This document shows, piece by piece, positions 45,501 to 56,575 of a stretch of DNA of 64,000 bases. Every line of letters begins with the position of its first letter. Position 1 is the first letter of the stretch. This DNA is from Straminergon stramineum (taxonomy: Eukaryota; Streptophyta; Bryopsida; Hypnales; Calliergonaceae): the NCBI GenBank assembly GCA_963920665.1, contig OY987272.1:8561001-8625000 (forward strand), given 5' to 3'. Under the pieces are notes generated by a model. It made no database searches. It was not told the origin of the DNA and saw only the letters and a list, made by a program, of their open reading frames with translations. Made by a program: the position numbers and the translations under genes.

Positions 45501-46775
45501 GAGATTCTCATAGAGGTTCTCATTGGTAAGGTCACCCGCTTGCTGATTTTCGAGGGTATTCGTACTTCTGGATTCATTTTCATGTTCTAATTCACACGCT
45601 CCCAATGTTGAAGACTCATTTGCTCCTTAACATAATTGACAAGATTGAGAAAAGATTGGGAGATGATTAGGAAAAGAATACAAACTACTCAGCATTCTTG
45701 GCCTTGGCCCTGTCTTAGAGCTCCTTCCGTTCCAAAGTTGGAGGCAAATCAACATAAGTACAGCAATACGCTCCTAAAGTACTCTGAAACGCACTTTACG
45801 AGAAAGGATGCAACAATCCGAAAGAAAATAGAAAAAAGAAAAAAGAATGTGACAAACCCTGCCAACGTTGCAACAAATCCTGGAAATGAGACAACTCCTT
45901 GCGGGTGATTAATTAATTTCAAAGGGATTGCAGAGTCCCAACCTTCTGGTCACGCGAGTAAGTATCCGGCAATCGCAGTCGCGCGGCATACACGAGCGTC
46001 TCCTTCACAGTAAGATTCGCAAACAGCACGTCGTCCTGCGTGACGAACCCCGTGCGCCTCTTCACAAATTTCGAGTGCGGCGCATCGTTGTACAGCACCG
46101 TCCCTTCCACTTTAGCACTCTTTAGCCTCCCGCCCAGCACCTTCAGCAGAGTCGTCTTCCCGCTCCCGGAAGGCCCCAGCATCACCAGCATCTCCCCGGG
46201 CTTCGCCACGCCCGAAACCCCGTGCAGAATCTCTTTCGTCGTGCCCTTAGGCGCCTGCAAATTTGATTTCAGCTTCATGGGATTCCACCAATTCTTGGGC
46301 TGCTGTAACGTCACGCTGTACACCACGTCGGAGAACTGCCAAAGAATTCGGGAGTTTATTGTCAATTGTTATCATGCACCGCAGATTACTTAGTTAGCTT
46401 TGCAGATTCCAATTCGAGAAGGAAGAAAGGGAAACATATGAATTGATTGTATCATATTACATTCAAAACTGTGCAGCTTACTCAGCTTTGGAATTCCCAA
46501 CTCGAAAGCAAGAAAGAGATACATATAACTGATTATATTACCTTCAAAACTATGCAGCTAACTTACCTTTGCAAATCCCAATTCGAAAGCAACAAAGAGA
46601 TCGACACATACGAATTGAACGAGCTACAATCGTTTATTACCTTCAAAACGAAGGGCACAGAAGGGAGATGCGCCACTGATTCCGGTGCGTCTGCCGCGCC
46701 TTTGACGTCGCGGCCAAGGCGCCCGCTCTCCAAGTCCGGCGCGTCACCCGTGCTTTCGCTCATGCGGGGAGCCAT
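42524..46775 (-). CDS. ABCG half-size transporter (WBC type, ABCG9/14/21/25-like), six exons
   Basis: Half-size ABCG proteins dimerise in the plasma membrane and use ATP to export lipids or hormones. In Arabidopsis, members of this clade move cytokinin (ABCG14) and abscisic acid (ABCG25). The substrate here is unknown. Exons on the minus strand are 46775-46641, 46335-45943, 45387-44790, 44442-44264, 43867-43583 and 42901-42524; all introns are GT-AG and in phase, giving 655 residues. The nucleotide-binding domain comes first: Walker [10 protein letters not shown] at 99-107, Q-loop TQDD, signature [11 protein letters not shown] at 205-215, Walker B LLFLDEP at 225-231, H-loop HQP near 262. Six membrane segments follow, starting with [16 protein letters not shown] and [17 protein letters not shown] and ending with [16 protein letters not shown]. 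Before the last segment an outer loop holds two Cys ([11 protein letters not shown]). The start is the ATG at 46775; a second Met lies four codons on. Everything needed for function is present. Confidence 0.93.
46380..46650. repeat. Tandem repeat in ABCG intron 1 that copies the splice donor
   Basis: Units of 81 and 99 bp repeat the exon-1/intron-1 border. The motif TTTTGAAG followed by GTAATA (minus strand) occurs at the used donor (46641/46640) and again near 46541/46540. A third copy near 46461 has TTTTGAAT/GTAATA. Other shared landmarks are TGCAGCTAACTTACC-type and CAATTCGAAAGCAA-type sequences on the plus strand. The duplicated donors are possible decoys, but the frame is best served by the outermost one. 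Confidence 0.7.
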
Positions 46776-48174
46776 CACTCAGAAACTCAAGTTTTCAACA
46801 GCGCCTTGAAGAAATTGCAACAGTACGTAATCGTCGATCTCTCTGCTCTTGCAATTTCGAAACGAATGCCTGTATATTCTGCCACAATTAAAAAAAACGG
46901 CACAAAAGAAATGATTCAATTCCTGCAACAATCCGAATTCGTCTTCAGTTCGTCAACGGGAAGTTTGGAGGCTGAAAGCGGTTCCTACACACTTCACTGA
47001 TTAGTAGCTGTTTCTACCAGTGAGAACTCCACCACTCGACGAACGCAAGCTTCTATTCTGAGCTTCAACAGCTTCTTCAGGAGTGCTAACTGCCAATTCA
47101 CTTCAAGAAGCTGTTTGCACGAACTGGAACTGGAAATCCTGAACTTGATATGTTCTATACGGTGTCATGCAACCGTTGGATTTTGTGTAGAGTCCTCCAA
47201 AGCCCCATATGCACGTAACAAGCACTGAGATCACTCCCACGTGAACTCCCAGTGAATCACACACTCAACAAGCCCAGGTCGCTCCTTTTGGAATAAAACC
47301 CAGGGCATCCCAGTGACGTATGGTTCAGCCTCATATATAGCTAGATTCCGTCAACTGCCCATCCATCCACCGCCTCAATCTTAACCGTCGGGATGATCAA
47401 CCGTCCACCAGGAACCACCCCACGAAAGAAGGCCGGCAGTCCTCCCTCCCTTTGTACGAATTTCGACATCCGGTAATTCTGCTCCGCCGCTCAAAAATGT
47501 CCACCATTGTACTCCACCAAATTCAAAACATTCATACAAGAATATTCCCATGATTGTGCATGCCAAAGGGAACCGTGGAGGCATTTAAAAGGTCACTCTC
47601 TGGAGATGGAGTGATGATCCCATCGGTCGATCACAGCCAGCATCATCGTGGAACTCATCTCATTCATTCATGTATATTCAAGACTTTCTTAGTAACTGAA
47701 GCACGCACCATCACTCACCAGGCGAGGGCGGGGCGGGGGGTCGAGAACTTGCTAAACTTGACTTTACGTAAATTGGGGTCATTGTTACTTGATTACGGAA
47801 GCTGCCCACGACGACAGAACCTTCGAATTCCTCAACTGGGGCTCCGTGGCCGAACATGGAAAGCTGGGAAAACAGACAAAAAGAGAGAGATGGAGGATTG
47901 GAGGACCGATGTATGAATGGCAGTTATTAGCCAGCGTCGACGACGATGGGGAGGGACATGTGGCAGAATGTGCGAGAGGGGCGGAATGGGAGGTTGCTTG
48001 CCTTTCTGCATGCGCTGCATGGCTAATAGGGAGGGGGCCGGATAATTTCTAGAGTTTCTTGAATTTTTCTTGTTTTTTCTTGAAGTTAGTTTTCTGGGAT
48101 TTTCTTGGGTTTCATTTTTTACTTATTTTTCCAAAAAAATTGTAGTCCAAATCAAAACAAATTTCAAATGCAAA
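46776..48174 (-). promoter_or_regulatory. Upstream region of the ABCG gene
   Basis: Moderate GC up to about 48040, then strongly AT-rich. Several overlapping frames (for example 47381-47584 on minus, 47554-48052 on plus) have no recognisable domain and look like chance in GC-richer DNA. Leader exon and promoter elements could not be assigned. Confidence 0.35.
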
Positions 48175-48178
48175 TTAA

Positions 48179-48753
48179 CCCCTAAACATCTAGATTCATC
48201 TCCAAAATTGACGATTTGAGAAGAATCATTATAAAGTGCTATTTGGAAGCATATTTTGGAATTGATATACAAATGAAAGTTGTAGATTATGATTTGTAGA
48301 TTCCAACTGTAAGTTAGATTCACCTATTCTATCACCAATCTTTTTTTTATAAATTTTGAAAGAGAAATTCCAAAACTCCTTCAAAATTCGATTACAAGCA
48401 AAATATTATCATTTTTTGAGTAAAATTTATTGGAATGGATTTGAAATGAATTGAGATTCTCTTCACATTTTGATTTTTTGAAATTTTTGTGTTCTTCAAA
48501 TCTATGACCTCATTTTGGCAAAACCAATTTTGAACTAAAGTTAATGCAATTTGACCACTTGACATACTTACTCACACATTTGTAATTTTCAAAAAAATAT
48601 GTACTCTAGTAACACCAAATCCAACTATTAGATAGGATAACAACTTGATAACCTATCTTTAACAAATTAGAATAACAATCATCCAAGTAGTTAGGGGGAT
48701 GAAACTCTAGTTTCAATTTGTTCATTGTCCAGGAAATGGATTTCAAAGTAGGG
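48179..48753 (-). mobile_element. TTAA-type element, same family as the inner element at 50863
   Basis: About 575 bp, inverted relative to 50863-51424, and alignable along the whole length (AGTAAAATTTATTGGAATGG, GACCACTTGACATACTTACT). The TTAA at 48175-48178 precedes CCCCTAAACATC. The other end reads AGGG followed by TGTT, a decayed TTAA. Confidence 0.65.
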
Positions 48754-49070
48754 TGTTTTTTTGGAGCCAATTTTCACCAAAAAGCAATTAAATTTTTTTA
48801 GACGAAATATTAGGCTAAATATTTTTGCTTTTCAGTAGATGAAATCGCTACTTTGCTACCACATCTTGGGACAATATCACTCGATTGGGATGAATGTATA
48901 TAATTTTGGATGAATAAATGAAACTTCATCCATGGATTTCAAGTTTCATCCAGTTTCATGGATGTAAATAGCTTCAGCCTCCCAGTGATTATCGCTTTGG
49001 GCACTGCCTACAATAAATGAAAAAAAAAATCCCTGCTTCGGAGCTTAAGTAAGTAGGGGTTCCCGGCTGA

Positions 49071-49360
49071 CTTCCTTCCCTTTGGGTGGGCCGGTGGGTG
49101 GGGGAAACGGCGGTCCGCCGCCGCTGTACGTGCCTGCCTGCCTGCCAATGGGTTTGTGCCACTGGGCAGCATCTGGGCGTGCTGTGTCAGCAGCCAGCAG
49201 CCAGCAGCCCCTTCGGTCGTCCAGGTGGTTCTCGAACAGGCAGACAGCAGCATCTCCCCTTTCTGTCGTGTGTCCCGAAGTATGCGAGACTGACGGACTG
49301 CAGCACGTCAACTGCAGATACCTTCCTCAAAAGGGGACTTAGTAGTGTACTGTAGTTATT
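49071..49360. other. GC-rich island without a recognised gene
   Basis: A sharp GC-rich patch in AT-rich surroundings, with short repeats (GCCTGCCTGCCTGCC at about 49131-49146 and CAGCAGCCAGCAGCCAGCAG at about 49190-49209). Open frames of 81-89 codons occur on both strands, as expected by chance in GC-rich DNA. At 49349-49394 three related short repeats (TACTGTA, TACAGTAGG, CCTACTGTA) could form alternative hairpins. It could be a promoter, an exon of an unseen gene, or imported gene sequence. Confidence 0.35.
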
Positions 49361-49658
49361 ACAGTAGGATCACTTTTTCACCCTACTGTACTGCACTATA
49401 CCGCACAACTTGCCAAGTACCGTGCAATGATCGGAAAAAACCGGCAGCTAGTTCAAAGTTAGCCGGTGGATTTGGGAAAAAAACCGGTTGCATTTTGAAA
49501 TTAAAGGATGCATAACTGGGAAGAAATTTTTAGAACCGTGAATCAACCGATGCCACCCAAAATTTGGAGGATATTTGACCACTTCCTTAAAATATTTGGG
49601 GGATTTCAGCTGCCTTGCCAAAAAAATTATCAACTAATACCCAGCTAATGAAGGTCTG

Positions 49659-50048
49659 TTGCCACCAGATATCAACCTTTGCACTTGTGCCAAAGGACCT
49701 AGTATGAAATTCTCATTATTGAAAAATGAAAAAAAATGGAAAAAAAAATTAGAAACCTTACCTATTCCTAGCTCACAGAGTCGCGGCCCACCACCTTGTA
49801 GCACCGCAAGGCACCTCTCGAAGTTGCTAGAAGAAAAACTTCAAAATCGTATGACAACATCCAATTTCGACAGTGTCATGCGATTGGTCTTGGAAGGATC
49901 TAACAAGGACTATGACAACATAATAGACGAGGCCATTATCTTGTGGAAGAATTCTTCTAAGTTTCACCATTTACATGCAAATCCTAAGCGGTATCTTATA
50001 GGGGTAGCAAAAGAAATATTTGAAGAACGTGAAATGGGTATTTCCTAA
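49659..50048 (+). CDS. Candidate exon of an unidentified protein
   Basis: A 129-codon frame in AT-rich DNA whose later part looks protein-like: FDSVMRLVLEGSNKDYDNII, then DEAIILWKNSSKF, then RYLIGVAKEIFEEREM. It is charged, mixed and probably helical. A potential donor (ATGG/GTATTT) falls just before the stop, so it may be one exon or an exon captured in a transposon. The first part (KKWKKKLE) is low complexity. I do not recognise the family, and no flanking exon was found. Confidence 0.25.
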   Translation: MPPDINLCTCAKGPSMKFSLLKNEKKWKKKLETLPIPSSQSRGPPPCSTARHLSKLLEEKLQNRMTTSNFDSVMRLVLEGSNKDYDNIIDEAIILWKNSSKFHHLHANPKRYLIGVAKEIFEEREMGIS

Positions 50049-50399
50049 AGTCTTTTGATTTCATGCAACCTTTTCTTAACCATCCTCAACTCCATACTGC
50101 ATGGGTTGGGAGGATCCTTGGCCTTCAAGTGGTGAAGGGCTTTGCCAAGTTCAATTCCTACTAAGGATGCAATATTAATTAGCATTTTCATTTTCTTTTC
50201 TATATTTTATACAAATTTTGCAATTTAGCCAGTGCCAATTTCAATTTGGAGGAAATTTGCCGATGAGAAATTAAAATTGGAGGAAATAGACTGGTACTTT
50301 TTGTGATTCAAAGGATGTAACCAGTGCCTATTGAAGAAAAACTGGTTCATTTTCGTGGAAGGAGAGAATCAACTGGAGGACCTCGAAAAATTTCTTGAA

Positions 50400-50565
50400 C
50401 ACTGGTACCGTGTAGCAATCCCAAAATCGCTTTAGGGAAATTAGCCAAATGTTCATTTTTGGAAGATTTTTTTGAATTTAACACTAAGGACATGAAGAAA
50501 TTATGTAGCAACTTAGCGAAATTTAGCTTGTTTTCGGATCGTTGGTACAATGTTGTAATAAGTTA
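50400..50565 (+). repeat. Short dispersed block, also at 53390-53515
   Basis: Shared landmarks are GGGAAATTAGCCAAA, TTCATTTTTGGAAGAT and GAAGAARTTATGTAGCAACT-type sequence. Here one frame reads SFLEDFFEFNTKDMKKLCSN. The partner has an extra T that breaks it, so coding is doubtful. It may be part of the same repeat as the sequences beside it. Confidence 0.5.
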
Positions 50566-50855
50566 TTTGAAAGGAGATCACCCATTTCTGACCACCCTCC
50601 CATTCTTGCAATTTAGGCTACTCCATTTTCAATCAAGGTGAATTGTAGGTGACAACTCATACACCACAAGACTCCAGGGACAACAAAAATGTCTAGGAGG
50701 TGTACATTGAAAGCTTACGATGATCACATCATATACATTGGAAGTCATACATCGATTTTGGAACCATCTCATGGTTGGAAATAGGTTTGCCTACATATGG
50801 AGAATGAGACAAATAGAATCTTCATGAAAAAAAATCATTATAATTTTGCTTTTAA

Positions 50856-51643
50856 CCCTTAACCCCTAAATGCATCGATGTCCATTTTCTGGACGATGAC
50901 CAAATTGAAACTCCAATTTCATCTTCCAAACTACTTGTATGAAAGTTATTTTAATTTGTGAAGGTATGTTATCAAGTTTTTGTCCCATCTAAGGATTGGA
51001 TTTGGTGTTACTTGAGTACATTATATTTTTCTAAAATTACAAATGTGCAAGTATGTCAAGTGGTCAAATTGCATTGACTTTAGTTCAAAACTCGATTAGC
51101 CAAAATGAGGTTATAGATAGGAAGAACATAAAAATTTGAAAAAATCACCATGTGAAGAGAACCTCATTTCAAATCCATTCCAACAAATTTTACTCAAAAA
51201 ATGATAGTATTTCACTTGCAATCAAATTTTGAAAGAATTTTGGAATTTCTCTTTCAAAATTTATAAAAAAGAAAAGAGTGGTGATAGCATTGGTGAATCT
51301 AACCATTTAGATGGAATCTACAACTTTAATTTGCATTTTGTTTCTAAAATATGCTTCCAAATAGCACTTTAGAATGATTTTTCTCAAATCATCAATTTTG
51401 GAGATGAATCTGGATGTGTAGGGGTTAAACATTGATATGGACATTTTGTGTTTGATGGATGACAAAGAATCTTTCTATCTAGGACAAAAATGCAACTATT
51501 CATCCTTGGAATTTTGTGTGGAATGGGAAGATCTTCTACAGTACTTTGACCTCCAATGTGTATTTTTTATTTTTTTAAAGTAGATGATGTCACATAGTTC
51601 CAAAAGGCATGATTTCCACAATCACTAGTCTGTCCTTTAAGGG
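50856..51643 (+). mobile_element. TTAA-flanked element (outer) with nested inner element
   Basis: Flanked by TTAA at 50852-50855 and 51644-51647. With the inner element removed, the ends are CCCTTAAACATTG and the complement of CCCTTAAAGGACAG. The uninterrupted site is in the opposite arm of the inverted repeat at 52524-52527, where one TTAA stands alone. The outer interior matches 5653 onward and 33935-34148. It is non-coding. Confidence 0.8.
50863..51424 (+). mobile_element. TTAA-flanked element (inner)
   Basis: A 562-bp element flanked by TTAA at 50859-50862 and 51425-51428, with ends CCCCTAAATGCATC and the complement of CCCCTACACATCCAG. It sits in the TTAA three bases inside the outer element's left end, the same position as the nested insert at 4675. 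A second copy lies inverted at 48179-48753. It is non-coding. Confidence 0.78.
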
Positions 51644-51726
51644 TTAAGGGAAAAAATTTAGGAAATTATGAAATCCTCCTGAAATCTATTTCTCTATGTG
51701 AGGATCACCCATTTTTCATCACTTAA

Positions 51727-52411
51727 CCCCCAAAGCCCCAAACATGGTTTTGGCATTATAGATATTTTGGACAGCTCACTACAAGCAGAATTTTCAATTC
51801 TTTTCTTTGAAATTTTCACCCAACATGTGGTCAAGATGGATTCTCTATTATAAAACAAACTTTGAAGTCCTTCATTTAATTCAATTTTCCAGATTTTTTG
51901 AAAACAATAAAAATATTAGGTGTAGATTGTTTATTGCAACATTACAACCATTGGGATTGGCACTTTTCAAATCCATAACAAAATTCTTAACAATTTAGTA
52001 TTTTGAATTATTATCTATTTCTTTCTACTTACTATTTTTTTCCTATATGTTGTACAATTCAAAATGATTTGAATTTTTTCAAGCATGTAGCCAATTTGCT
52101 TTGAAGAATGAATTTAGAGACGCACATCCATTTTGGACATTTTTTCATACAAATGTGACCTTGTGAAGAGTAGCTACCCAGATTTTCGCAAGGACAAAAA
52201 AAGGATTTTTGTTAATTCAAACACTAATATTTTACAATTAACCTACATGGTGGAAATTTCTGAACTTTCTTCCACATGTTCTCAAACCAACTTACTACAA
52301 GATCCTATGGTTACATGTGTCCAAAAATGTTGTTTTTTTTCTAAAATTTGATTCTTGTACTAGAAATGGCAATTTTGGAGTGTTTTTGGTGAAAACATAG
52401 TCAAAAACCTT
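51727..52411 (+). mobile_element. TTAA-type element carrying the dispersed repeats seen at 7855 and 18035
   Basis: TTAA at 51723-51726 precedes CCCCCAAAG. The right end CTTTAGAGG is followed by TTAC, a one-base variant of TTAA. The interior joins the repeat of 7855-8280 (here 51830-52095) and that of 18035-18665 (here 52130-52400), which suggests those two are fragments of the same element type. Confidence 0.5.
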
Positions 52412-52420
52412 TAGAGGTTA

Positions 52421-52862
52421 CACAATTCAGCCTATCTATGGCATGGGAAAAGTTCAGGAAAAAAATTTCTCATGTAGAGAAATAGATTTAAGGAGGATTT
52501 CATAATTTCCAAAAAAAATTCCCTTAAAAGCAAAATTATCACGAATTTTTTTCGTGAAGATTCTATTTGTCCCATTCTTGATATGTAGTCAAACCTATTT
52601 CCAACCATAGGATGGTTCTATAATCGATGTAAGGCTTCCAATGTGCACATCATGATCATCTAAGCTTTTAATGTACACCTCCCAGACATTTTTGTTGTCC
52701 CTAGGGTCCTGTGGTACATGAGCTGTCACCTACAATTCATTTGATTGGAAATGGAACAGCCTAAACTACAAAAATGGGAGGCTGATCGGAAATGAGTGAT
52801 CTCCTTACGCAAGGAATTTTTTTCCTGAACTTTTCCCATGCCGCAAATAGGCTGAATTGCTT
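52421..52862. mobile_element. Foldback element with about 48-bp inverted ends
   Basis: CAATTCAGCCTAT and GGCATGGGAAAAGTTCAGG at the left are inverted at the right (CCTGAACTTTTCCCATGCC, ATAGGCTGAATTG). The right arm of the large inverted repeat (52465-52808) forms its interior. No target duplication was determined. Confidence 0.6.
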
Positions 52863-54957
52863 AAATGATCGGAAATGGGTAATCATCCTGATATAGGAAG
52901 TTGCAACCACATTGATAGTCAAGTCGTTGAGTATGCAAAAAATTTTGAAAAAGTGAAAAAGTGAAAAAGACTGAATCATCATCATTTACTATCCCAAATT
53001 GTTTGTCCAAATTGAATTGTTGGGAAGGAAAGAGGACGGAGTGTCTGGCGTGCAGACAGCCGCACAGAAGAAGCCTTTCCTCAACGTTGAGCACTCTATC
53101 TTGAATAAGTTAGTGGATGCACCCAAAATGGAGGTATTTTGGAGCACGTGCCGGTCACAAACAACTTCAGGATGGACCGCTTTACGTGAAGGCTGAATTG
53201 TTGGCACGAACTCAAAAAACCACCAGAATCAACCTACAAAAGTGTTTAGATCCTCAATCCTTAGATGGACGCTGAGGCTGGAAAGTGATCCATGGATGAC
53301 TTCATTGTTCATTGTAGAAATAAAGAATGCAACTATTGGCCCAAGAATCGGAGCAGTTTGGGTGACTACTGACCAGTCATCCCAGAACTGCTCCAGGGAA
53401 ATTAGCCAAACGTTCATTTTTGGAAGATTTTTTTTGAATTTAACACTGAGGGCATGAAGAAGTTATGTAGCAACTGAGCGAAATTTAGCCAGTTTTGGGA
53501 TCGCTGCTACTGACTACCTTAGTTGGGGGGGGGGTCGTCCTTCAAGGATTAAATTGGGCCATCAATCAAGACATATATTAAAAGCCGGATCAATTTTCTT
53601 TTATATCTGATGAGGTTGCTTGTGTGGCTCTATTTTGGCACCAAAAAATTTGGCCCAAGTGGAAAAACTTGGGTGGATATATAAACCTTGACCCAAATCT
53701 AACCCTTGGTTGATATGTTGTGGCTAATACATCATGCCAAAAATTTCCATCAACTTGGTTTTCTAATGCCAATTTAAACCTATTAATCTTGTTCTCTGCC
53801 CTCTAATTTCAAAGTTGCAAAGTTGTTTTCCCTACAATCTATCGGAGATGCTCGTAGTGCATCCTCAATCTATTGAGCACTATATGAGTCCAACAAAGAG
53901 ATGGATCTAACTTTTGACTTGTATGAAATTAGAGCTTAAAAGTATTGTCATTGGAAGTGAATTAATCCCTAAAGTTCTTATACCATTTTTCACAAGAAAT
54001 GTCCCAAATTGCCATTTTTTGGTCCAATGAGCAATACTGAAATATTAAAACATTTTCAAACTTCAAATATACAAATTTGTACAAAACTACTAGACGAACT
54101 TGTGGAAAACTTTCAAACCATTTGACCATTTAGATTGGGAGATTTAAGTATTTAACTAGTTTGAAGTTAGAAGAAAAGAAATTTTGGGCCCTATTCAATA
54201 GGGTCAACATAGTTTGACTCAACTATGTGGAGAATTAGACAACATCTAACTTTGATAACTCATACCAATGGATAGGTAGTTATGTTAAGTACTTTCATGC
54301 CAACTTTAAAAGATATTGTAGATGTTTAACATACACAAAAAATCTTGCATTGAAAAGATGTTGAAAAAAAGTATCTACATGACTACATGAGTAAGATTTC
54401 AATTTTTTTTTGAGAACTTATTTTTTGGAAGGATAAAAAATTCCAACAATCAACACAAATATTTTCTTTTTTAAATTAAGCGGAAAAAAATCTTGGAAAT
54501 TTACACTAGAATTTGAGATAATTGTTCTAAAATTATTCTAAAATTGCCATTATTAATGCATTGAGTGAAAACTGAAAAAAACTTATTTATTTTTAATTTT
54601 TTAAAATACTATTGACCTATACTAGTATGATAATGTGTGGAAAGAAAATCAGCCTATTCTACTTTATAGATTTTGAGATATATGTGTTTAAAGTTGATAG
54701 AAAAATATTCACAATTTGCTTGCCTTCAATTTTAGAATGATTTCAAAACACAATTGTCCTTTTTTCATCCCCTTGGCCTTGGATGAGTGTTTTTTATTCG
54801 TAACTTTTGTATTGTATGTCAATTTGATATGAAACTTGAAAAGATGGTACATGGGGTAGTTGTAGATATTGATTAATATTTTTTGCTTATTAAAAATTAG
54901 TTTATTATTTTCAAACATCTCCAAATTGGATGTCTATTTTTGCCATTTGGGTTTTTT
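52863..54957. other. Intergenic; short protein-like frame at 52999-53196, no gene called
   Basis: The plus frame 52999-53196 (FVQIELLGRKEDGVSGVQ...) is in mixed-GC DNA and looks slightly protein-like but matches no family I know. Bases 53390-53515 repeat 50400-50565. A run of G lies near 53526. The rest is AT-rich and empty. Confidence 0.3.
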
Positions 54958-54961
54958 TTAA

Positions 54962-55590
54962 CCCCTAGAGGACCAAGCTACATATTTTTGGCAACATAGC
55001 AATTTTGGGCAATTCACTACAAATGAAAATTTAATTTTTTTTTCTCTGAAATTTTCACACAACATGGGGACAAGGTTTTTTCCTTTAAGGCACAACAATT
55101 TTCAGAACTTTTGACTACATAGTTGAAAAGAAATTGTAAAATATGTAGTTTTTTTCCTCGGGCGGGCAGTCCGGGCAGATTGAAAAAAAATCCATTTTTT
55201 CAAAAAAAATTGAAATTGATTTTCTTAATTTATACATATGTGGAAAGCTTTGAATCATTCCATTTTGATCAATGAGATGAAAGTTACGAGGAGTTTTAAT
55301 TTGTGGGGCAATTATAGATTTTCTACTCTAAAATAATCATTGAAGTCCTTTAATTCACTCAATTTTCAATATTTTTGGAAAAAAATAAAATCTTCGGATA
55401 AAGATTGCTTATTACAACATGAAAATTGTTGGGATTGGCATTTTCAATTCCATAACTAAATTCTTAACAATTTAGTATTTTGAATCATTCTCTTACTTCT
55501 TTCTACTTACTATTTTTTCCTATATGTTGTACAATTCCATATGGTCTGAAAATTTTCAAGCATGTAGCCAACTTGCCAAGAGGAATGAAT
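54962..55590 (+). repeat. TTAA-type repeat containing the dispersed repeat of 7855-8280
   Basis: TTAA at 54958-54961 precedes CCCCTAGAGGACC. The following text (GAAATTTTCACACAACATGG) parallels 51800. Bases 55160-55585 match 7855-8280. The right end could not be fixed. Confidence 0.5.
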
Positions 55591-56575
55591 ACCAAGAAGC
55601 ACCACCAAAAAAATTAGTGGTGAGTACAAAAATTCAAAGCAAGACAAGATGGCACAAGAGTAGTTTGAGTATGTATTTGACCACCTAATCCATGAAGCAA
55701 GGCTTGAGGTATTTTGTGAAACTCTCCACTTTTCTTTAAATTATTTTGATTAACAAGTTTTAATTAGGGCCAAGAGCCTAGGGTCAAGTCAAACCATTAG
55801 GACAGATTTAGATCAAGGTTGAATTTTGAATCCTATAGTAGAAGTCTAGAGGTTCCCCAAAACATAAAATACATAGAAATCAGAGTTAGAATAAGGAAGA
55901 TAGAGGCGGATAAAGTTTAAGTGATGGAATGGATTAAATTTAGCAAAGTTCATCCAATTGGAGCAAGAACAAAAATTGAGATACTACATAAACATTAGAA
56001 GTTAGAAGTGAATTCAAAAATTGGTTTAAAATTGTAGGGTAGTAGAAAATAGTGGATGAAGGTTGAAGTTCCAATTAGGAGTCAAACTTCATCCATTCAT
56101 AACTTTCACTGGGAAGGCCCAATCTAAAAGTGTTTTAGCATTTCGGAGAGCTAAAGTTATCATCCATTACTGAAAATTATCAAAGTTTCTAAAATAGTAA
56201 ATTGTTTGAAATAGAACTATTACATAAAATCAAGAGGAATTAATCTAAGGATATAGTAATTTAATCAAAGTAGAAAGTTAGAAGTAGAAACCCTTAGAGG
56301 AAGTCTAGAGGAGTCCACCTAGAGTCTAAACTCCCCCCAAAACTCTAGTAGTTATAGTATGATGAAGTTTCGGAAGGAAATTGGATGAAAGTCATGAAGT
56401 AGTATTTATCCAAGTCGAAATTTTGGAACTAGTGAGTAGCTTGTAACTTAAGTAGTTAACCCAAATTGAAAGTCAAATTGAAAGTAGGATCTAGGAAAAA
56501 AAGGTGGATGAAGTTTACATAGCTTTCCAAAGGCTAAACTTTATCCGGCCATATCTTTTGTTAGGAAGGTCGAAT
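55591..56575. other. Intergenic, no gene recognised
   Basis: A-rich sequence with many GAAGTTAGAAGT-like phrases, poor in open frames. It could be decayed retroelement, but there is no diagnostic feature. Confidence 0.35.

Larger units (their letters stand above)
50566..51705 (+). repeat. Left arm of a large inverted repeat (partner 52465-52808), split by a nested insert
   Basis: Bases 50566-50855 plus 51644-51705 match the reverse complement of 52465-52808 (landmarks ATTGTAGGTGACA, GGGACAACAAAAATGTCT, GACAAATAGAATCTTCA). The left arm is interrupted exactly at TTAA by the 788-bp nested element. The right arm is not. Confidence 0.82.

Noticed and set aside
52999..53196. 66-codon ORF FVQIELLGRKEDGVSG...
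   Set aside because: It looks mildly protein-like but has no family match, no partner exon and lies among repeats.
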